This document shows positions 35,701-45,283 of a stretch of 64,000 bases of DNA, one piece after another; position 1 is the first letter of the stretch; each line of letters opens with the position of its first letter. The notes below the pieces were generated by a model. It was not told the origin of the DNA. It did not search any database and saw only the letters and a list, made by a program, of their open reading frames with translations. The position numbers and the translations under genes were made by a program. Source of the stretch: Microglena sp. YARC (taxonomy: Eukaryota > Chlorophyta > Chlorophyceae > Chlamydomonadales > Chlamydomonadaceae); contig CM039462.1 in assembly GCA_022414725.1 (NCBI GenBank), positions 122,594,984 through 122,658,983 on the forward strand. Direction: 5' to 3'.

Positions 35701-38700
35701 GTAGCGATCGTTACCTGGGACCCTGTTTTGGCTAAACCCTCCGCTACCATGAGACTCGAATCTCGGCCCCACCCCCCACCCCCCTGGGCTGGCCCGCCTA
35801 CCCAAATCGCTACCAGGAGCCCAACCTTGAAATGCACCAAATCCCTGATCGCTACCAGAAGACCCCCTCTATGAAACAGAAAAAAAGCTTTGAGCAACCT
35901 TGAATTCAACTGCTTGATATGTAAGGGCCGGCATATCATATGATGTTGACCGAAGGTGAGTATGATATCATATGATACCGTACTGCTTGCAAAATTTAAC
36001 GCTTTAAATTGACGGGAGCAACAGTCAAATCGTGGCGTATGGTATATTACACAATGAAAAAACCGTCAAATCGTTTTTTTGGCTGATATTAGGTGCATCA
36101 CTAGAATGCACGTATCTCACTGCTCAGTGGGCCAAACACTACAATTTCTAGTGATACGAGATCCCTGGGACAGCCTGCATCTGTCTGCATATTCAGATGC
36201 CTCATCTGACATATAAAATAAAATAATGAGTTTTGGAGCACAGACCCTGTGGCCACCTTTAACCACTCTTCCTTGCTCCAATTGTTTGAATTAGGGCACA
36301 CTGGGAATGGGAAAGGTTTGAGGAGGTAAAAGGCTGACAGGTACAAAAAGAACAGAGGCAAAATGGATAGGAAGTCAACAAATATGTGCATTGGAGTGAA
36401 GTATACAGAATACGGTATGTATATTGTAGCCGTAGCAAAACCTTACCTTGGTCCTTCTAGGTCGCTGAGCAATACAGGAACATACGTTATGCTTATGTTT
36501 CTGACATTAAATGAGCAAGAAATGATTTCAGGAGTTAATGAAAACGATTGAATGTCTCATTCTAGTTGTTTCAAAGAGTACCGGTAGTGTTATGCTGAAC
36601 AAGATGTTGGGATCATTGCAGTATTATATGTACACTCCTTGCAGGTCCTAGAACAGTGTACCCTAATATTGTACCATGAACCATGAACCAGTGTAGCATG
36701 ATTTAGTACAAACATTCAGTTGCATAAATGGATTTTATTAAAATGGAAACCATCAAATGTGTGACGTCAATTTATTTCCCTATTGAAAAAAACGTCAAAT
36801 GTAAACCATCAATTTATGATAACCCCCCCCCAAAAAGCCGTCAAATTTTGCAAGCGTTTAATTTTGCAAGCAGTACGGTATCATACACATTGCATTATAC
36901 GATACTGTATATACATGGTAACTTTAGCCTAGTCAGACTGCCGGCATCATTTGGTATCGCTCAATATCGGGGGCGAAGTCCAGGCCGGTCTAAAGAGTCT
37001 TGTCCCGGCGAGCTCCCAGGTCGAACTGGAGGGATTTGACGCCAACGATATATCGGAGAATGAGTTATCTAGCGATACTTCAGAGGAGGAGGTCGAAGCA
37101 TTCGACGCGACAAAGATTTCCGAAGATGACTGGCGTGAGGTCCTGCCAGAGGATAGCTGCTGGTTACTCTGAGCCAGGGCCTGGGAGGCTGAGGCATGTC
37201 AAGCTCCTGGATGTGGACCCAGCCAGTGCTCCCCTGATGTTCCTAGGGTTGAAGGTCTTTCTTTCCTTCAGTTCTTACCCAAGAAAGCTGTGTCAGACAT
37301 AGTGAAGCTCACTAATGAGAGGGGGAAACAAATGCATCTCCCTCCATGGACGCACAAACACACACACACATCTACACACGCACACACACACACATCTATA
37401 CACACAAGCACACCAAGACACACACTTGCTTGCATGGACATCATGCATCCTAACACATTCACACACATGTGCTATGTCTCGCATGCAAACCCACATGCAT
37501 GGACACACACACAAGCATAAACACACGCACACACATGCAAGGGCACAATACACACACATGCATGTAGGTGCGTGTACATTGTGTGTGTGTGTGACACATT
37601 GACACCATCAACTTCCCACACTCACCCACCACTTTCAGAACCACCCACGGACACACACGTACATGTTGGTGGATGTCCATGCAAGTGGGTGTATGACACA
37701 TTGGCACCATTATCTTCCCACACATACACACCAATCACCCACAAACACAAATGCACACATGCATGTAGGTGGGTGTCCATGCAGGTGGGTGTCATGTTAT
37801 TGTGGGTAGGCTATCTGCTCCCCAAACAGTGAGAGTGACTGCTTTTGCAAGCACACCATGTTCACGCGCGCGAAAGATAACTCTGGACTATCTCCTTTGA
37901 AGAGGGGGAGGCAGTAGTCTGAACTTGACCAGATTGTGGGGACAACTTCTTAACAATGTTCTAAAGGGATTCTGAGAGTCTGAGGCTTATGGTTGGGGTC
38001 TAACAACATCTACAGATGTTTTAGTTTTTAATTTGATTTTTCAGTTTGTTTTTGAAAAAAGACAATTTTCAAATTCAAATTCAAACTTGTGGATGTACCA
38101 CTGTAGCTTATTTGACGATTCATGTGTGTTCTACTACTCTTAAAGTTAACGCTGTAAAAAATCCCATGCGATTTGGTAAATATATGACGCTTTTATTCCA
38201 CTTTTCCCTAAACTGATTTTTTGTATTACCGGTAATACACGGCAACCCAGGACAAACATTATGACATGATATCATATGATATCATCCCTATTGCTATGTA
38301 GCTTGTTCGAATCCACTGTTTCTTTTTGGGGCTACACATGGCAGCTTCCGGCCAGCTCCATTAGCCAGGCACTGGGTTCAAGCCGAAAGCAACCTAGATT
38401 TCAACTGCTTGATACATGTAGCGTGTTTGGGTCTTGTGGCATTTTTGTATTTACAACAAGGAATTTAGCTCACAGTGTGTGTCTCCGTGCACTAGCCCTA
38501 AACTTGATAATGTTGTCGATGCGACTCATACAAAAGGAGGGAGATCAGGGTTCAGTAGTACAGCCCCTCCTTATAGTCTGGACCTATCTTGATTCTCTTT
38601 ATCTATATCATCTTTATGTTGGTAATCTTGATCATTTGAGGTTGGGCAAGCCCCTTTAGCCTAAGTGATGACCCCCTGGACTGTAACATACATACAAACA

Positions 38701-41700
38701 TACATCTATATATATGTAAAAATACATGGATTTTTGCAAACGTCTCGTGAACTTTTCGTTCGTTTGTACGTTTGTGTCACAGGGGGGCAGGGGGTGTACA
38801 CGGACAATTGCAGCACTGTACTGCCGAGTGCGTAAAATTCAAATTACCAGTTTCATCTTTCCGCTTCCAACTTCCACTCCTCCACATTGAAATTACACCT
38901 GCGCGCCATCGCCCTGTCCGCCTTGTCCTGCGATACCCTGCCCCTCGCCTGCCCTTCACGTGTCACAAATCGCGATCCGGAGCTTTCAACAAGGTCAGGC
39001 GTGGAGCCAGGGCTGCCATACCCGATGAGGAACGCCTAGGTGCTATCGTCCCATGTCTGCAACCTCTTTCCATTGCATCGAGAAGTATGTCACTGCGCAT
39101 TGGTTTTGATAGCGAGCGCGAGTTGAATGAATTCACCAATTCATGTACACAAGTGAAGTTCCAGTTGTCTGGATTGTTTCCGTCAACACCCCAGCTCAGG
39201 TAAATGCGCGAAGATGAAGCTTCAGGTATGAGCTTTGCAACTGCCCAAGTCCGGTTTTCTCAGCAGGGAAGCCGTGGGGAGAGGTAGGGGAGCATTTTTT
39301 TTTTTTATGCTGGGGGGAAGGAGAGGGGGTCGAGAGGTGGGGGGGGGGGGAGGGATGGGGGGGAAAGACTGAGGGAGGATGGGGGGAGATAGAGGGAGGA
39401 GGTAAGTGTACGTGTTAATCAATGGGTGCGGCAGGCAAGCCGGGGGTAGAGGGGGGGGGGGGGGGGGGGTAGAGGGGATCGATTGAGGGTGGTGTGTGTG
39501 TCGGGGGGGGGGGGGGGGGGCATTGTTCTTTGCTGGGTATATCCTGACAGGTGTGGCCAACGGCCACACGGGCTACCGTACTAGTACATACATACATACA
39601 TACATACATACATACATACATACATGCATACAAACCAGGTGTGATCGGTCATGGGTCGGCATTTCTCGCCGCCATATGGGTGCCTACTCCCTCCTTATGT
39701 ACGAGTGCCTCTGCTAATCACATTATAAAAGCCTCGAGTTGAGGGCTAGCGCAAGGAGGCCCACCCTTTTGAGGCGAAAATCCTTCTTGTAAATAAGTCC
39801 TAGGCCTCGCAAGCGACGCGAAAAATTGGCGTAGAGAGTTGCCAATCAGATCGACAGGTGGAAACGGAATCGAGTGCAGCGGACCGAAGCCAGGGTTTAT
39901 GAGACATTTAGGGCCAGGGTTACAAATGGACAACGCGGTGTCCCTGGGGGCTCCCCCACCCCTGAAGGGGGGGCTCTGCCAAAAATGTAGCTTGTTTGGT
40001 TATCTTACTATCTTGAGTACAAATGTAGCTTGGTTCAGCTTGGTTGATTATTCTATTATCATGTGTCAAGTTGAAGTTATCTTCAAGGTTGTTGTCCCCC
40101 CCTGTCTGTGTCATTGAATGTGTTGACCCATTTTGGCTTTTCCTTTGTGCGCTACGTGTTGCAGCTTCTAGGCAGCTGTCATCAAATGGCTTGCATGTCT
40201 TTAAATGGCCTCTTCGCAACAACGAATTGGAGGAATGGATGAACAAATGTACAAACGAACGAATAATGGATGGGTAGATGGATTTTGAATTTTGAAGTGT
40301 GGCTTTCTTCCTCGTTCTAATGATCGTATGCGAAGGTCGAAGCTTCTACTACATCAGGGGGGGTAGGTATAGTTGCATCAAACTAGGCCTTCTAGCAATG
40401 CTTGCTACTTACGCCCTGGGAACCTTCCTTATATTTCCAATGTGGATGATAACTTGCATACCACTGAAGAGCAACGCCAACGAATGTTGAATTGCGGCTT
40501 TCTTAATTGTTATAATGAACATATGTGAAGGTCGAAGCTTTTACTACATCAGGGGGGGTAGATATAGTTGTATCAAACTAGGCCTTCTAGCAATGCTTGT
40601 TACTTACGCGCTGGGAACCTTCCTTATATATTATATATTTATATTGAGCCTTCCAGCGCTGGCACTGCGCCTACTATCTAGGGTGGACGGTTAGGTTTTC
40701 CAGGGGTAGCGAGCCCTTTAATATGAGTGTACCTTCCTTATACTTTCCAACATGGATGATAACTTGCAGGCATGTACCTGGTGAAGAGCCAAGGTGCAAA
40801 CTTGTGCTATATTTACACATTTTTTCACCAAGCCAGTGAATTGTGGATTGTGAAGTTTTGGTGCTTGGCCCCAGTGAAAGCAAACAGGCTGGCCCCATCA
40901 ACCTCACGCCTCGAAATAAGGCGTATTTATTTATTTCATTTTGAAATGTGGCTTCCTTTCGTCTTGCAGGTACAGCAATGTAAGTTTACCAATGAACGAA
41001 CAAACGAATTAATGGACTAAATAATGGATGGATGGACGGATAGATGGATTTGAATTTTGAATTATGGCTTTCTTCCTTTTTGCAGGTATACCAGTGAAGA
41101 GCAGCGCCAGGACGCTGATTCCACGATCAAACTAATGGAGTTCAAGCGAGGAAAGAAGTTGGTGGTAACTCTGGACCCAGCTGGCCCCTGGTGGGATGCC
41201 GAGGTGGGTTGTGTATGTTGTTTCAGTCCAGGGGTAGGCCAAATAGACTTAAGGGACTTGCCCAACCGTGACAGGAGCAGGTAAAACGAAAAGGCACTGA
41301 TGAACTGAACCCCAAACAATCGTTTTACCGACGGGGTCCTGAGTTCGTGCTACAGTCATGATTAAATGCTGAGGTAATGCCAAGGAAGTGATGCGCAGAG
41401 CTTTTATTTTCATGTTTTCTCTGCTGCTTCTAGGCAGCTCCCCTAGCGAGCCATTGTGCTACAGCCAAATATTTCCACAGTTCTGGTCAGCTGATTGTGT
41501 CAGCTTCAAGGTGCACTAGGTTGCGTGAGGTATGGCTGAAAAGCCAATCAGGGGAGCTGCATAGAAGCTGCTGCTCGAAGACAAAAGGAAAACTTATGCT
41601 GGAGGGTCCTATTGAGCTATATACCCTACTTTGACCCCCTAATTCTAATTGCTGAAGGAGATATGGGCCTCTGTGTGTGTGTGTGTGTATGTTTTTTGGG

Positions 41701-42882
41701 GGGGGGGGGGGGGTAAGGCAGATTACAAAATATTCCTGTCATAGGTTCCAGAAAAACCTCCTAACTGCCCCCAGGACTGGAGGGTCCTATTTAGGTGTGT
41801 TTAGGGAGGCCACAGTCCCACCAGACTGTCAGGCAAGTGTGTCACAGGTGTTCCACAATTAGGCAGCATTCAGCATGCACAGCATTTGATGTTGGGTCCT
41901 TATATCTTATCCTGTTTAGCTGTGTGTTTCAAGTAGACCTTTAGCCTAATTGGTTCGGCCTCAATTTGAACTCAGCAGGCGCACCCACTTTCCCCCAAAA
42001 CCCAAACCCACACACACCACAACCCCCCCCCCACACACTCACCCACTAACCTCCACCCACTACCCACCCTCGAGTAGACCTTTAGACCTAATTGGCTGCC
42101 CCCTGGACTGACAGATAGATAGACAGACAACCAGACCTGCCATATGAGATCACCCTATCCATGAAGAACCATCCCTATGGATGATGCCGAATTCAAGTAT
42201 GTTTGTACTTGTTTTTGGCGGAGCCCCCCCTTCTGGGAGGCGGGAGCCCCCAGTGTTACCCATTTGTCCGTCCGTTAGTCCATCCATCCATCCATTCATC
42301 CATCCATCCATCCATCCATCCATCCGTCTGACCGTGATGAAGCCCGGCACATCAGCCAACGGTCTCGTAAATAACTCGCTTCCGTTGCCACCTGTCGCTC
42401 CCTCGCAATCACTCTCCGCCATTTTTTAGCGTCGCAGGCGACGCTGCATATAACGTGTATACTTGCTTTTACTAGCTGTTCAAACTGTTTCAAGATTTAT
42501 TTTTTGTATTTGGCAGCCTGATGGTACCTGCGTGAATGTCTGGGATATGTGCATCTCCAAGCTCTAGGTCATTAGTATCGTCCGGCAGTGCAGACCCCAA
42601 TTTATTTCTATAAACTGCTATGGGCAAAATAAATTAATAAATAGTCTGTAAATAGGACACCTTATTACGAGGCGTGAGGTTGAGCCAGGCAGCTCATTTG
42701 CTTGCACTGGGGGCAACCACCAAGCGATGGGCCATACTAACATAGACAATTCAATATTCAACCTTGGCTGCCTTGCAGGAGTTCAAAAAAGTAAAAAAAA
42801 GGTAAAAACAAATCAACCTTGTCTGACTTTGCAGGAGTTTCATCAAAAATACTTTTTCAAGGGAATGTTTGGCTGGAACTAA
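31369..42882 (+). CDS. msrA: Peptide-methionine (S)-S-oxide reductase MsrA, putative selenoprotein with organelle leader
   Basis: Reduces methionine-S-sulfoxide in proteins. Six exons: 31369-31668, 33396-33419 (24 nt), 34765-34890, 35581-35642, 41086-41203, 42835-42882 (TAA); all phases agree, 225 residues. Residues 1-75 are basic, Ser/Thr/Ala-rich and lack acidic residues early, as in a chloroplast or mitochondrial leader. The catalytic motif reads [16 protein letters not shown]: the TGA at 31636-31638 (codon 90) replaces the catalytic Cys of GCFWG. Downstream are [47 protein letters not shown] and WWDAEEFHQKY, all in MsrA order, so the TGA is best read as selenocysteine. The only Cys is in TVCDGDG. 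No SECIS element was identified by eye in the 3' UTR, which starts with a foldback element at 42900. A second gene with the same TGA lies at 45284-48774. Confidence 0.9.
31865..31930 (+). repeat. Dispersed repeat G
   Basis: GCAGATGGTGAGCAGTCTGAAGACTGGTAAACCATGTAA; relatives at 44005, 47822 and 48515. Confidence 0.55.
32080..33310. repeat. 1.2-kb CA-rich region with (CAGA)n and an ATGAAACATGATATG tail
   Basis: Degenerate ACACAC with CATACTCAAACATACACAC units; (CAGA)n at 32656-32705; ATATGAAACATGAT units at 33230-33310. First MsrA intron. The apparent His/Thr or Cys/Val open frames are by-products. Confidence 0.9.
33572..34075. other. G run, short tandem copies and partial repeat D
   Basis: A G run at 33578-33599. 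TTCTGGAGTTCAATGGGCTG occurs twice (33738 and 33793). A partial repeat D (GTCGCTCAATTTGTAACGCGT) lies at 33950-34060. Confidence 0.5.
34076..34740 (+). pseudogene. Decayed copy of MsrA exon 3, split by an inserted repeat
   Basis: 34076-34195 repeats the acceptor and VGYTGG start of exon 3 (CTGTAGGTTGGCTACACTGGGG). 34645-34735 repeats the later part (TACGGTACC-type region, then GGAGATGGCCATACAGAGGCAGT, coding DGDGHTEAV). Between them lies repeat F2 (34196-34640), flanked by near copies of TACCCCACCTATGATACCGT. The intact exon follows at 34765. Confidence 0.7.
34196..34640. repeat. Dispersed repeat F2 with G run
   Basis: Includes GGAGATATGGGCCT and a run of G at 34357-34376. The second half matches 41600-41775 (AATTGCTGAAGGAGATATGGGCCT, then a G run and AAATATTCC). 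Confidence 0.55.
34925..35090 (+). repeat. Dispersed repeat B, full length
   Basis: From GTACGTCGTAACAGCCCAGGGGTAGACC to GAGCTCGTGCTACAGTGATAATGTAATT, about 160 bp. Confidence 0.75.
35225..35310. mobile_element. Foldback element A, half copy
   Basis: Only the left arm is present: GCAGGTAACAGCTTCTAGGCAGCTCCC then CCTGAAGCTAGCTAGTGTGTC. Confidence 0.55.
35395..35575 (+). repeat. ~57-bp tandem repeat before MsrA exon 4
   Basis: Four degenerate units with ACGATGTACTGCCTGGCCAAAGCT. Confidence 0.75.
35926..36960. mobile_element. Nested inverted-repeat element E (about 1 kb)
   Basis: Outer ends match element E at 16555: GGGCCGGCATATCATATGATGTTGACC at left and TAGCCTAGTCAGACTGCCGGCATCATTTGG at right. 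Just inside lies a second inverted pair: CCGTACTGCTTGCAAAATTTAACG (35976-35999) against the reverse complement of CGTTTAATTTTGCAAGCAGTACGG (36856-36880). No transposase reading frame was seen inside. Confidence 0.6.
36951..37172 (+). other. Unassigned acidic open frame (about 70 codons)
   Basis: Encodes a non-repetitive acidic peptide with [14 protein letters not shown] and [15 protein letters not shown], an internal duplication of about 25 residues, ending TGA. It has protein-like codon composition, unlike its surroundings, and starts at the right end of element E. No ATG is secure (GTG-type start). It may be an exon remnant carried by a mobile element. Confidence 0.3.
37335..37795. repeat. 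CA-rich degenerate repeat
   Basis: ACACACACATG-type units, ending in a duplicated block with CATGCAGGTGGGTGT at about 37660 and 37770. Confidence 0.85.
38325..38420. mobile_element. Foldback element A, half copy
   Basis: GGGGCTACACATGGCAGCTTCCGGCCAGCTCCATTAGCC; right arm missing. Confidence 0.5.
38772..39203 (+). other. Unassigned open frame of about 143 codons
   Basis: Lies in the long fourth intron of the MsrA gene. Mixed composition, including [21 protein letters not shown] near its end; no motif recognised and no supporting splice sites sought with confidence. Probably not a gene. Confidence 0.15.
39295..39630. repeat. G-rich tract, G runs and (CATA)n
   Basis: GGGGGGAGG units with G runs at 39450-39469 and 39503-39520, then ten CATA units at 39585-39625. 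Confidence 0.9.
39745..39990 (-). repeat. Dispersed repeat C
   Basis: Minus-strand copy; ends CTGAAGGGGGGGCTCTGCCAAAAA. Confidence 0.65.
40130..40190. mobile_element. Foldback element A, end fragment
   Basis: GCGCTACGTGTTGCAGCTTCTAGGCAGCT only. Confidence 0.45.
40225..41075 (+). repeat. Serial decayed copies of the MsrA exon 5 edge
   Basis: GAATTTTGAA-TGGCTTTCTTCC blocks recur at about 40275, 40480, 40940 and 41050. TGCATACCACTGAAGAGCAACGCCAACGAATG at 40456 repeats the first codons of exon 5 (YTSEEQRQ), and a weaker form GGCATGTACCTGGTGAAGAGCC is at 40768. The block GTCGAAGCTT.TACTACATCAGG also occurs twice (40337 and 40531). Confidence 0.65.
41212..41365 (+). repeat. Dispersed repeat B, full length
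   Basis: Begins eight bases after the donor of MsrA exon 5. Confidence 0.75.
41420..41600. mobile_element. Foldback element A (MITE-like)
   Basis: CTGCTTCTAGGCAGCTCCCC at left and GGGGAGCTGCATAGAAGCTGCTGCTCG at right, with inner GTGTCAGCTTCAAGGTGCACTAGG. Confidence 0.75.
41600..41775. repeat. Dispersed repeat F2 with (GT)n and G run
   Basis: See 34196. GGAGGGTCCTATT occurs at both ends (41602 and 41780). Confidence 0.55.
42205..42440 (+). repeat. Dispersed repeat C containing (CCAT)n
   Basis: TTTTTGGCGGAGCCCCCCCTTC, then a (CATC) expansion at 42275-42325, then AGCCAACGGTCTCGTAAATAACTCGC. Confidence 0.7.
42655..42735 (+). repeat. Dispersed repeat H
   Basis: CACCTTATTACGAGGCGTGAGGTTGAG to GCTTGCACTGGGGGCAACCACCAA; near copy at 44930-45000. 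Confidence 0.55.
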
Positions 42883-42899
42883 GTCAGCATCAGAGCTTT

Positions 42900-43090
42900 T
42901 CTTTTCGGCTGCGTGCAGTGGCTTCTGGGCAGCTCCTCGAGCCAGCCCCTGAGCCAAACCCCAATATTTCAGCAGTTCTGGACAGCTGATTGTGTCAGCT
43001 TCAAGGTGCACTGGCCACATTACGTTTGGATCAATAGCCAGTCAGGGGAGCTGCCCAGAAGCTGTTGCTCGTAGCTGAAAATAAAAGCTG
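42900..43090. mobile_element. Foldback element A in the 3' UTR of MsrA
   Basis: Left TTTTCGGCTGCGTGCAGTGGCTTC, right AGAAGCTGTTGCTCGTAGCTGAAAA. Starts 18 bases after the TAA. The transcript would form a long hairpin here. Confidence 0.75.
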
Positions 43091-45283
43091 TGCTCAGCAT
43101 CCACGGCTGGCGCAAGGTGAAAAATCTTTCATTTGAAAAAGGTATCCATGGGTTTGTTTTGGATGCTGGATAGCTACATCCACCAGGCAGCAATTCAAGC
43201 CTTGACTTCCGAGCTTATGATGCCCATGTCGGTCTATAACGCGTGCCGTGGCCTCGTGGTGCTGAAGTGCTTGGTATCAATGTTGCTTGTCGTGTCTGGT
43301 GAGGTTGCTTCTGGTAATCCAGTGTCGTATGTAGAATTGGAATTGCTACATGGTTATGTAGGCCTTAAAGCGTCTAAATGCTGCAGAATACAACTTGTCC
43401 CCTTTTGGGAGTGAATTCTTGGGTCAACACTGGCCTGTCTATGACAATTTAATGTATGTTACAGTCGAGGGGTAGCCAAATAGGCTGAAGGTAGGTAACC
43501 ATTCGATTCAATTCAATTTGGACTAAATAATATCCAGGGCATGCTTCACTAACTGCTCAACTGCTGCTGCAATTGATTTGAAGATCCCTGGGTGGACAAT
43601 GGGATTGCACCACGATGAGAGGTGGATGGCACCCCGTTCCCCTGATTTTTTAAGGCCAGGGGTAGTGGTGAAAGTCGCGGTCGGCAAGTAGTCTTGCATG
43701 CCCCGCTCTTCAAACGGTTGTCTACATACGTAGGAATTTCTGAGCCTTTATTTCTCAATCCACGGTGGGCGCTGGCTTGTTTACGGGGTCCCACTCCCTG
43801 GGGGATTTTTTTATAAAAAGGGCAGCAAGGCAGCTCAGATCGGCAATTCAGCATGTATGTTTACATCCAGCACTCTGTCTCACGAGGGTACTTGGAATTT
43901 GAAGAGAAAGAAAGCAGCTCAGAGTCAGCTGAAAAACATGTGACAATTAAAAGTAAAAATAAATCATGTACCCAGAAGTGTGCTTACACTTCCCGTTTTT
44001 ACTCCACCTACAGACGGTGAGCAGCCTAAAGGCTGGTAGACCGTGTAAGCAAACACAACAAAACGAAGGCAGCAAGCTCAGCAGGCAGCACTTAATTTTA
44101 CATCACATCACAATCAAATTGTGCCCCAACAAGCTGGAGCCATTCGCAAGAACATGCAGTTATCCGCTCAGTTGGAAGCACTTTTGGCTTTGTTTTCCTT
44201 TGGGCTTCATGGGCATATATCTTGTTTAGCTCTCTAGCTTGGGGGACTCAATTAACACACTGACGCATCATCTTGGGCAGGCCCTGCAAAAGATGACTCA
44301 GACACAGCAGCCTACGACAGGTCCAAAGGACCCTGGACTCAGGCTGGGCAGTTGTTGCATGCATTCACCGCCTCTTCGTCTTATCTCAGGTTGAAGTTCA
44401 TCTCAGATTAACTGGCTTTGTTTGCTGACGACCAGTTTGCTGACGACCAGATCTGACGTGCTTGTTAGCAGCCCCTCCTGAGAGTATAGGACTGTTTATT
44501 TAAGGTTGAGCAAGTCCCTCTGGCCTAATTGGCTACCCTGTGAACATAAATGCAGGCTCAATCTTGTAGCAAATGAAAACACGAGATTTTCCCATAGAAA
44601 CGTAGAAACACATAGGAAAACAAATAGCTGCAAATAGCACAAACTCGAGGACCCGTCGTTTACGATTGTTGGGGTTCAGTTCACCAGTGCTAATTTTGTT
44701 TAAAACCCTTCCCAATATTGAGGTTGGGAAAGTCTGTTTAACCTATTTGGCCTGAACCAGCTGGACAGTAAAACACACACATGAGATATTTCCATCAGCA
44801 AGGGGAAACCTGCTGCCTTGAAGAAGTATGAACACTGTGTTGCAGGCAAAGAAAAAATCAAGCACAGGTTGCACAACCCATGCACAATAAAATACATAAA
44901 AGATATCAATGAAATAAATGACTGGTGTGCCTTATTATGAGGCCGTAGGTTGAGGGGTCAGCTCGTTTGCTTGCACGGGGGCTACCCACCAACCAATGCA
45001 AACGACCATCAATCATGTCCCCATGAGAGCAGAGATTTCAGATAAAAAATAAAATGGACACTAATCCTATTTAGGTCAAGGAAAGCCCCAGCACCAGCCC
45101 AGTGGCTGGTCGTCTTCATCCCACCCCCTGTACTGAATGCTCTCTATAAAACTATACTTTAAAAAAACGAATGCTCTCTACATCTCCTTACAGAACAGAT
45201 GCCTCATCAGTGGTGTCAAGTCAAGTCACTGGATAATTTTTCATGTCTGGTTTCAAAAGTGCATTTCAGGCAGCTGCACGCAC
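43091..45283. other. Region between the two convergent MsrA genes; several repeats
   Basis: Should contain the polyadenylation sites, any SECIS elements of both MsrA genes and the last exon of the minus-strand gene; none could be fixed. Repeat B cores lie at 43450, 44490(-) and 44665(-), repeat G at 44005, repeat H at 44930. Open frames at 43133-43414(+) and 43549-43854(-) show no known motif. Confidence 0.4.

Noticed and set aside
43205..43265. SECIS candidate (ATGATG...GCTGAAG)
   Set aside because: The stem between the core motifs does not pair convincingly by eye.
44290..44330. Last exon of the second MsrA (GCAG followed by a ten-codon frame)
   Set aside because: In phase but lacks the expected Tyr/Phe-His-Gln motif; evidence too weak.
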